Part shown: positions 7,271 to 10,302 of the stretch, one piece after another
Numbering within the stretch: position 1 is the first letter of the stretch
Layout of the letters: the number at the start of each line of letters is the position of its first letter
Source of the DNA: an uncultured Clostridia bacterium
Lineage (GTDB): Bacteria > Bacillota > Clostridia > Christensenellales > QALW01
Length of the DNA stretch: 10,302 nt
Assembly: GCA_900550765.1 (NCBI GenBank)
Contig: URTC01000034.1
Location: 1 to 10,302, forward strand
Direction of reading: 5' to 3'
The notes under the pieces: generated by a model
Told to the model about the DNA's origin: nothing
Seen by the model: the letters and a program-made list of their open reading frames with translations, nothing else
Database searches by the model: none
Made by a program: the position numbers and the translations under genes

Positions 7271-9544
7271 TCAATCCTCTGCCACTTCCAGATTTGCATA
7301 AATCGCAACAAGATTCTTTACACCGTTTCCCTCAAAAGCCACGGTTAAAAGCGTATCGTCACCCGTGCCCTTTACGGCGATAATGCGGCCTTCGCCAAAG
7401 CGTTTATGTTTTACGCGCATGGCTATGCGCCATTGTCCGTTAAAAGTAGTCTGTACAGGCCTGCCGTAATTTACACTCATTTTTTTGCCGCTGTCAGCCG
7501 GCTGTATCCTGTTATCGGCATGCTCCGCCCTAAAATCATCAAGCTCTGTGCGGGTCCGCTGTTCATACCGATCATAGCCGCCCTCAAAAAGACTCATTGG
7601 CTTTGGCAGCAGAGATTCACAGTATTCCCGGGGAATCTCCTCCAAAAAACGCGAGGGCGGATTCATCTTTGTCATGCCGTACTGCATTCTTATATTGGCA
7701 TGGGTCAGGTACAGCCGCTGCATGGCTCGGGTCATCCCCACGTAGCACAAGCGCCGTTCCTCTTCCAGCTGAAGCATATCATCCATCGCTCTGGAAAGCG
7801 GGAAGATCCCCTCCTCCATGCCAATGATAAACACATTTTTAAATTCAAGGCCTTTAGCGGAATGAAGCGTCATCAACGATACCGTGCCGCCGGAAGAAGC
7901 AAACAGATCCTGCTCCTCCGGCTCAGATACCAGCGCGATATTGATCAGATAATCACCGAGCCCCGCTTCGGGATTATCTTCAAAATAAGCGTTTGCGGCG
8001 TCAGAAAGCTCTTCCAGGTTCTCCAGACGCTCACGCGCCTCATCGGAATTTTCATTTTCGTACATTGCTTTCAGCCCGGTTTTTTCCAGCATAAAATCGA
8101 TAAATTCCTTCGGCGGCATCAGCATACTTTGGGTAATCAACTCATCCACCAGGCTTGAAAAGCTCTTGATTTTTCCCCGGATTCTGGAAGAAATCGCATG
8201 ACGTTCACAATCCAGGATTACCCCCAGCATGCTGTCGCCGGCCTTTACTGCCGCGGAAAACAATTCGTTCACCGCCGAATCGCCGATTCCGCGGCGCGGA
8301 ACATTGATAATGCGGCGCAGCGCAATCTCGTCGTCAGGATTGGTAATCATGCGCAGATAAGCGATGGCGTCTTTTACTTCCTTTCGCCCATAGAAAGGCT
8401 GTCCGCCATACACCATATAAGGAGTACCGCTGCCCGACAGCATTTCCTCAATTACACGGGATTGGCTGTTCGTGCGATAAAGTACGGCAAAATCGCTGTA
8501 CTTTGCACCTTCTTTATACTGTGAAAGAATCTCCGAGGCAACAAATGCCGCTTCGCCTCTTCCGTCCGAGAGATTTTCCACCCGTATTTTATCGCCCTGG
8601 CCTTTATCTGACCACAATTTCTTTTCCTTACGGCTTTTATTCCAGGCAATTACCGTATTTGCCGCCTGCAGAATATTATTGGTAGAACGGTAATTCTGCT
8701 CCAGCTTGATTACCGCGGCATTGGCAAAATCCTTTTCAAATTCAAGAATATTGCGTATATCCGCGCCGCGCCAGCCATAGATGCTTTGATCGTCATCACC
8801 GACGACGCAGATATTGTTCCAGCCTGAAGCCAACTGGCGAATCAGCTTATACTGAGCCATATTGGTATCCTGATATTCATCCACGTGAATATAACGAAAG
8901 CGATGTGCATATTTTTGCAATATTTCCGGAAACTGATCAAAGAGTTCCGTAGTTTTAAGAATCAAATCATCAAAATCCAGTGCATTATTGGCACGCATCT
9001 TCTTTTCATACTCGGCATAAAATTCCGCAAAAAGCACTTCCCGCGGATTCGATGCCAGTTCCGCCAGCTGTGCGGGATTCTGCATGATATTTTTAGCGTC
9101 GCCGATCACAAAGCGAATCTCCTTAGGCGGATATTCCTTCGGAGAAAGCCCTCTGGCTTCCACCAAGGAAGCAATCAGTTTATTTTGATCATCATCGTCG
9201 TAAATCGTAAATTCTTTTCCATATCCCAGAGCTTCGATTTCCCGCCGCAGAATCCGCACACAGGCCGAGTGGAAGGTTGAAACCCATACATCCTTTCCTT
9301 CCCCGCTGCAAATCGATTCTATCCGCTCCTTCATCTCTTTGGCAGCTTTATTGGTGAAGGTAATGGCCAGAATGCTCCAGGGGGAAACCTGCTTGTCCAA
9401 CAAAAGATGCGCTATTCGATGTGTGATAACTCTCGTTTTGCCCGAACCGGCGCCGGCAAGAATCAGCAGCGGCCCCTCAGTATGCACCGCCGCCTGGTAC
9501 TGCATATCGTTCAATTTTGCATTTTTAATAAAAGAATCAGCCAC
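7271..9544 (-). CDS. pcrA: ATP-dependent DNA helicase PcrA (UvrD/Rep family, SF1A)
   Basis: PcrA is the 3'-5' SF1 helicase of Gram-positive-type bacteria, used in repair, plasmid replication and clearing of transcription-replication conflicts. The 757-residue product shows every motif: Q-motif LNDMQYQA (11-18), Walker A GAGSGKT (31-37), TFTNKAAKEM (62-71), DEYQDT (222-227), GDDDQSIYGWRG (249-260), QNYRST (283-288), TLHSAKGLEF (559-568) and YVGMTRA (601-607). The end (about 704-757, from WRIAMRVKHKRFGEGRI) matches the small C-terminal domain that contacts RNA polymerase. I place the start at GTG 9544, because GGAG (9552-9555) lies 7 nt upstream and the product then begins just before the Q-motif. 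A longer in-frame start at 9646 would add a hydrophobic stretch that lies upstream of the ribosome site. It is co-transcribed with ligA. Confidence 0.97.
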   Translation of the reverse strand: MADSFIKNAKLNDMQYQAAVHTEGPLLILAGAGSGKTRVITHRIAHLLLDKQVSPWSILAITFTNKAAKEMKERIESICSGEGKDVWVSTFHSACVRILRREIEALGYGKEFTIYDDDDQNKLIASLVEARGLSPKEYPPKEIRFVIGDAKNIMQNPAQLAELASNPREVLFAEFYAEYEKKMRANNALDFDDLILKTTELFDQFPEILQKYAHRFRYIHVDEYQDTNMAQYKLIRQLASGWNNICVVGDDDQSIYGWRGADIRNILEFEKDFANAAVIKLEQNYRSTNNILQAANTVIAWNKSRKEKKLWSDKGQGDKIRVENLSDGRGEAAFVASEILSQYKEGAKYSDFAVLYRTNSQSRVIEEMLSGSGTPYMVYGGQPFYGRKEVKDAIAYLRMITNPDDEIALRRIINVPRRGIGDSAVNELFSAAVKAGDSMLGVILDCERHAISSRIRGKIKSFSSLVDELITQSMLMPPKEFIDFMLEKTGLKAMYENENSDEARERLENLEELSDAANAYFEDNPEAGLGDYLINIALVSEPEEQDLFASSGGTVSLMTLHSAKGLEFKNVFIIGMEEGIFPLSRAMDDMLQLEEERRLCYVGMTRAMQRLYLTHANIRMQYGMTKMNPPSRFLEEIPREYCESLLPKPMSLFEGGYDRYEQRTRTELDDFRAEHADNRIQPADSGKKMSVNYGRPVQTTFNGQWRIAMRVKHKRFGEGRIIAVKGTGDDTLLTVAFEGNGVKNLVAIYANLEVAED

Positions 9545-9583
9545 AATATTTCTCCAAATAATAGAATTCTGTTTCCATACGGC

Positions 9584-9608
9584 AAACAAAAGGCCTGTCC
9601 GCAGGGCC
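9584..9608 (-). other. Possible attenuator hairpin in the pcrA leader
   Basis: In the minus-strand transcript CCUG (with an outer GG after one bulged C) pairs with CAGGCC around a CGGA loop (9592-9608). UUUUGUUU follows directly (9584-9591). It lies between the predicted start of transcription and the pcrA ribosome site, so it could cause partial termination. The stem is only six pairs with a bulge, so the call is tentative. Confidence 0.35.
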
Positions 9609-9660
9609 ATGACCAAAATGACAGAATATTTTATTTTACCGAACAAAGAGATTGTTTTAT

Positions 9661-9689
9661 ATTATAGCATAGGCAGCGGAAAAAGTCAT
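9661..9689 (-). promoter_or_regulatory. Predicted sigma-A promoter of pcrA-ligA
   Basis: On the minus strand, ATGACT (9684-9689, 4 of 6 matches to TTGACA) and a perfect TATAAT (9661-9666) are 17 bp apart. A TG one base upstream of the -10 gives TGCTATAAT. Transcription should begin near 9654, leaving a leader of about 110 nt before the GTG. No LexA-type GAAC-N4-GTTC box is visible nearby. Confidence 0.75.
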
Positions 9690-9707
9690 CCATAAAACTG
9701 CTAACGT

Positions 9708-9743
9708 TCTGCCGCAGAGACTCTACGAAACTTGAATCTGCGG
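9708..9743. repeat. Palindrome and 7-bp inverted repeat after the TetR gene
   Basis: TCTGCCGCAGA (9708-9718) is an 11-bp palindrome around a central C. CCGCAGA (9712-9718) also forms a perfect 7-bp inverted repeat with TCTGCGG (9737-9743), with an 18-base loop. It begins 2 bp past the regulator stop codon and lies upstream of the pcrA -35 box. No U-run follows directly, so it is a poor intrinsic terminator. It may be a weak terminator for the regulator gene or a protein-binding site. Confidence 0.45.
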
Positions 9744-9745
9744 TC

Positions 9746-10302
9746 TTAAGGCTTGCTGTTTTCTGTCTGCTTTAAAAATTCAATACCGTGCATCATAATT
9801 CCTTCAGCAATACCGGCAATCTCCTCTGTACCGGCTGTCATTCCCTCCGCCAGCCATTTTTCCAGCAGGCCAATACAGCCGGAGCTGACAAACGCATAAA
9901 AATACTCTATCTGTTTTCTGTCTGCATGGGAAAAATAAGCAGTATACTTCTCTATACACCGCTCTCTGCCCATATTAATCAATTTGGAAGCAAAATTTTT
10001 ATCTCCGTGCGGTCCTAAGGTAACCGTGCAAAGATCCGCGTTTTCTTTCAGACAGCAAAACACACCATTTGTCATTTTCAAAAGGGTGACCTCGCCGGCG
10101 TCTTCGCTCAGCAGCGGTTCCAGTGCGGCCAAAAAATCTGCCAGCATCTCATCCTCTACCTTCTTTAAAAGATCATAGACATCTGTATAATGTGCATAAA
10201 AAGTACCCCGGTTAATCTCCGCTTTCTCACACAACTCTTTTATCGATATATTCTGCAGCGGTTTTTGCTTTAAAAGCTCCATAAACGCACGGCGTATCAG
10301 CA
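9746..10302 (-). CDS. TetR/AcrR family transcriptional regulator (5' end outside window)
   Basis: The visible 184 codons encode most of a TetR-type repressor. The helix-turn-helix is clear: NISIKELCEKAEINRGTF followed by YAHYTDVYDLL, the pattern in which an N-terminal DNA-binding domain recognises an operator. The C-terminal ligand/dimer domain contains LGPHGDKNFASKL and a late GLLEKWLAEGMTAGTEEIA segment, as in TetR_C-type families with a variable effector. An ATG occurs at 10282, but the frame stays open to the edge and encodes LIRRAF just before it, which matches the usual first helix. The true start is therefore probably beyond the window. The gene lies upstream of pcrA on the same strand, 201 bp away. 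Its target and inducer cannot be told from here; many relatives control efflux pumps, usually next to their own gene. Confidence 0.88.
   Translation of the reverse strand, partial: LIRRAFMELLKQKPLQNISIKELCEKAEINRGTFYAHYTDVYDLLKKVEDEMLADFLAALEPLLSEDAGEVTLLKMTNGVFCCLKENADLCTVTLGPHGDKNFASKLINMGRERCIEKYTAYFSHADRKQIEYFYAFVSSGCIGLLEKWLAEGMTAGTEEIAGIAEGIMMHGIEFLKQTENSKP

Noticed and set aside
7406..8158. Open frame of 250 codons on the plus strand opposite pcrA
   Set aside because: It is antisense to intact PcrA motifs and shows no protein family features or own ribosome site that I can see.
9545..9646. Longer PcrA N-terminus with a hydrophobic, membrane-like stretch
   Set aside because: The Shine-Dalgarno at 9552-9555 and the position of the Q-motif place the start at GTG 9544; the extension is leader sequence.
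9641..9660. Possible LexA (SOS) box near the pcrA promoter
   Set aside because: GAAC is followed by GTTT only after 8 bases, which does not fit the GAAC-N4-GTTC pattern.

Overview
The window is an ordinary stretch of bacterial housekeeping chromosome. All genes lie on the minus strand, so transcription runs from high to low coordinates. The gene set, strong Shine-Dalgarno sites, moderate GC and the order yicC-remA-gmk-rpoZ-priA-def-fmt are typical of Bacillota (Firmicutes). RemA (DUF370) supports this. Protein style is compatible with Negativicutes or Clostridia, but I cannot fix the genus.

In transcription order: a TetR/AcrR-type regulator enters from the right edge (9746-10302, 5' end missing). 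A 201-bp intergenic region follows, with a short palindrome and an extended -10 promoter. Next comes a replication/repair pair, pcrA (GTG start, 7271-9544) and ligA (5296-7266), 4 nt apart. A 119-bp intergenic region carries a second extended -10 promoter and a U-tract/hairpin leader. It feeds the tightly packed cluster yicC (TTG start), remA, gmk, rpoZ, priA, def and fmt; fmt is cut by the left edge.

The cluster joins RNA turnover (YicC), a DNA-binding regulator (RemA), GMP phosphorylation (Gmk), RNA polymerase omega, replication restart (PriA), and formylation and deformylation of the initiator methionine (Fmt, Def). Several junctions overlap (remA/gmk 14 bp, rpoZ/priA 4 bp, def/fmt 8 bp), which suggests translational coupling. 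Compared with the Bacillus subtilis order, coaBC is absent between rpoZ and priA.

There is no gene-free stretch over 300 bases. I saw no RNA gene, CRISPR array, insertion sequence or prophage, and no evidence for a new multi-gene system. The points worth a second look are small: an Asp-for-Glu change in the PriA DEAH box, a divergent LigA subtype, the missing coaBC, and the two leader regions.
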